A DNA stretch of 5,106 bases from Phascolarctobacterium sp. (GTDB lineage: Bacteria > Bacillota > Negativicutes > Acidaminococcales > Acidaminococcaceae): NCBI GenBank assembly GCA_022718015.1, contig JAIHZV010000110.1:1-5106 (forward strand), written 5' to 3'. Below the pieces are notes generated by a model, which was not told where the DNA came from, did no database searches, and saw only the letters and a program-made list of their open reading frames with translations. Shown here one piece after another: positions 5,002 through 5,106 of this stretch (position 1 is its first letter; every line of letters begins with the position of its first letter). Both the position numbers and the translations under genes were made by a program.

Positions 5002-5106
5002 TTATTTTTCAGTCAGCTTGATAAGCCTAAAGCTGCAATCCTGCGCCGGCAGCATCCGTGCTGCCAAACGCTCGACGCGAGCCAAATCCGCCGTGCAGCA
5101 AACCTC
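5002..5106 (-). CDS. C-terminal fragment of an unrecognised protein (partial, 5' end off the right edge)
   Basis: The reading frame is open from the right edge to TAA at 5004-5002, giving 34 residues with the stretch ADLARVERLAARMLPAQD (7-24) and the ending FRLIKLTEK. The composition is that of a normal soluble protein: an amphipathic, Leu/Ala/Arg-rich helix followed by a short charged end. The DNA is G+C-richer than the spacer to its left, and the AT shift falls close to the stop codon. I do not recognise the family. The other two minus-strand frames are also open for much of this short stretch, so coding status is probable and not certain. It reads in the same direction as the mrp operon, with a 139-base spacer between them, and is probably a separate transcription unit. 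Confidence 0.45.
   Translation of the reverse strand, partial: EVCCTADLARVERLAARMLPAQDCSFRLIKLTEK

Noticed and set aside
4998..5106. Plus-strand open frame starting at ATG near 4998
   Set aside because: It has no ribosome binding site and a less protein-like composition than the opposite minus-strand frame ending at 5002.
1..5106. CRISPR arrays, tRNA/rRNA genes, insertion sequences, defence or phage genes
   Set aside because: I found no spaced direct repeats, tRNA-like folds, terminal inverted repeats or transposase-like reading frames. The window is filled by the antiporter operon.

Overview
The window is almost entirely one tightly packed operon read on the minus strand. It encodes the membrane subunits of an Mrp-type (Mnh) cation/proton antiporter module. 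In transcription order (right to left) the genes are: MrpE, MrpF, MrpG, a short MbhD-like (DUF4040) protein, a short MbhE-like protein, MrpB, MrpC (NuoK-like), MrpD (NuoM/N-like), and a second MrpD/NuoM/N-like subunit that runs off the left edge. Family assignments rest on conserved motifs read in the translations. They are strong for every subunit, although no database search was possible.

Layout. Positions 5106-5002 hold the tail of a probable upstream minus-strand gene that I do not recognise. Positions 5001-4863 are a short, mostly AT-rich spacer with two weak hairpins and the presumed operon promoter. Positions 4862-1 are wall-to-wall genes. Five of the eight junctions are 4-base ATGA stop/start overlaps, one is a TAATG overlap, one is a 1-base gap and one (mrpB/mrpC) is a 17-base overlap. 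Each internal gene has a clear purine-rich ribosome binding site inside the end of the preceding gene, so the subunits are probably translationally coupled and made in fixed ratios.

How the genes work together. In classical Mrp antiporters the large MrpA protein carries a NuoL-like channel domain followed by MbhD-like and MbhE-like C-terminal domains. Here those two domains are free-standing genes between mrpG and mrpB, and no NuoL-type MrpA precedes them. The order E-F-G-MbhD-MbhE-B-C-D is the order I know for mbhA-H of the membrane-bound [NiFe] hydrogenase of Pyrococcus (Mbh) and the related sulfur-reducing Mbx/Mbs complex. A second D-type subunit directly after the first resembles the H/H' pair of Mbx. 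The window may therefore show the sodium/proton-pumping half of a larger respiratory complex whose redox half lies past position 1. It could equally be a stand-alone split-MrpA antiporter. The window alone does not decide.

Organism. Strong AGGAGG-type ribosome binding sites, mid-range G+C in the genes with AT-rich spacer DNA, and a split Mrp module suggest an anaerobic bacterium, most likely in the Bacillota (possibly a Negativicutes member). This is an inference of low certainty.
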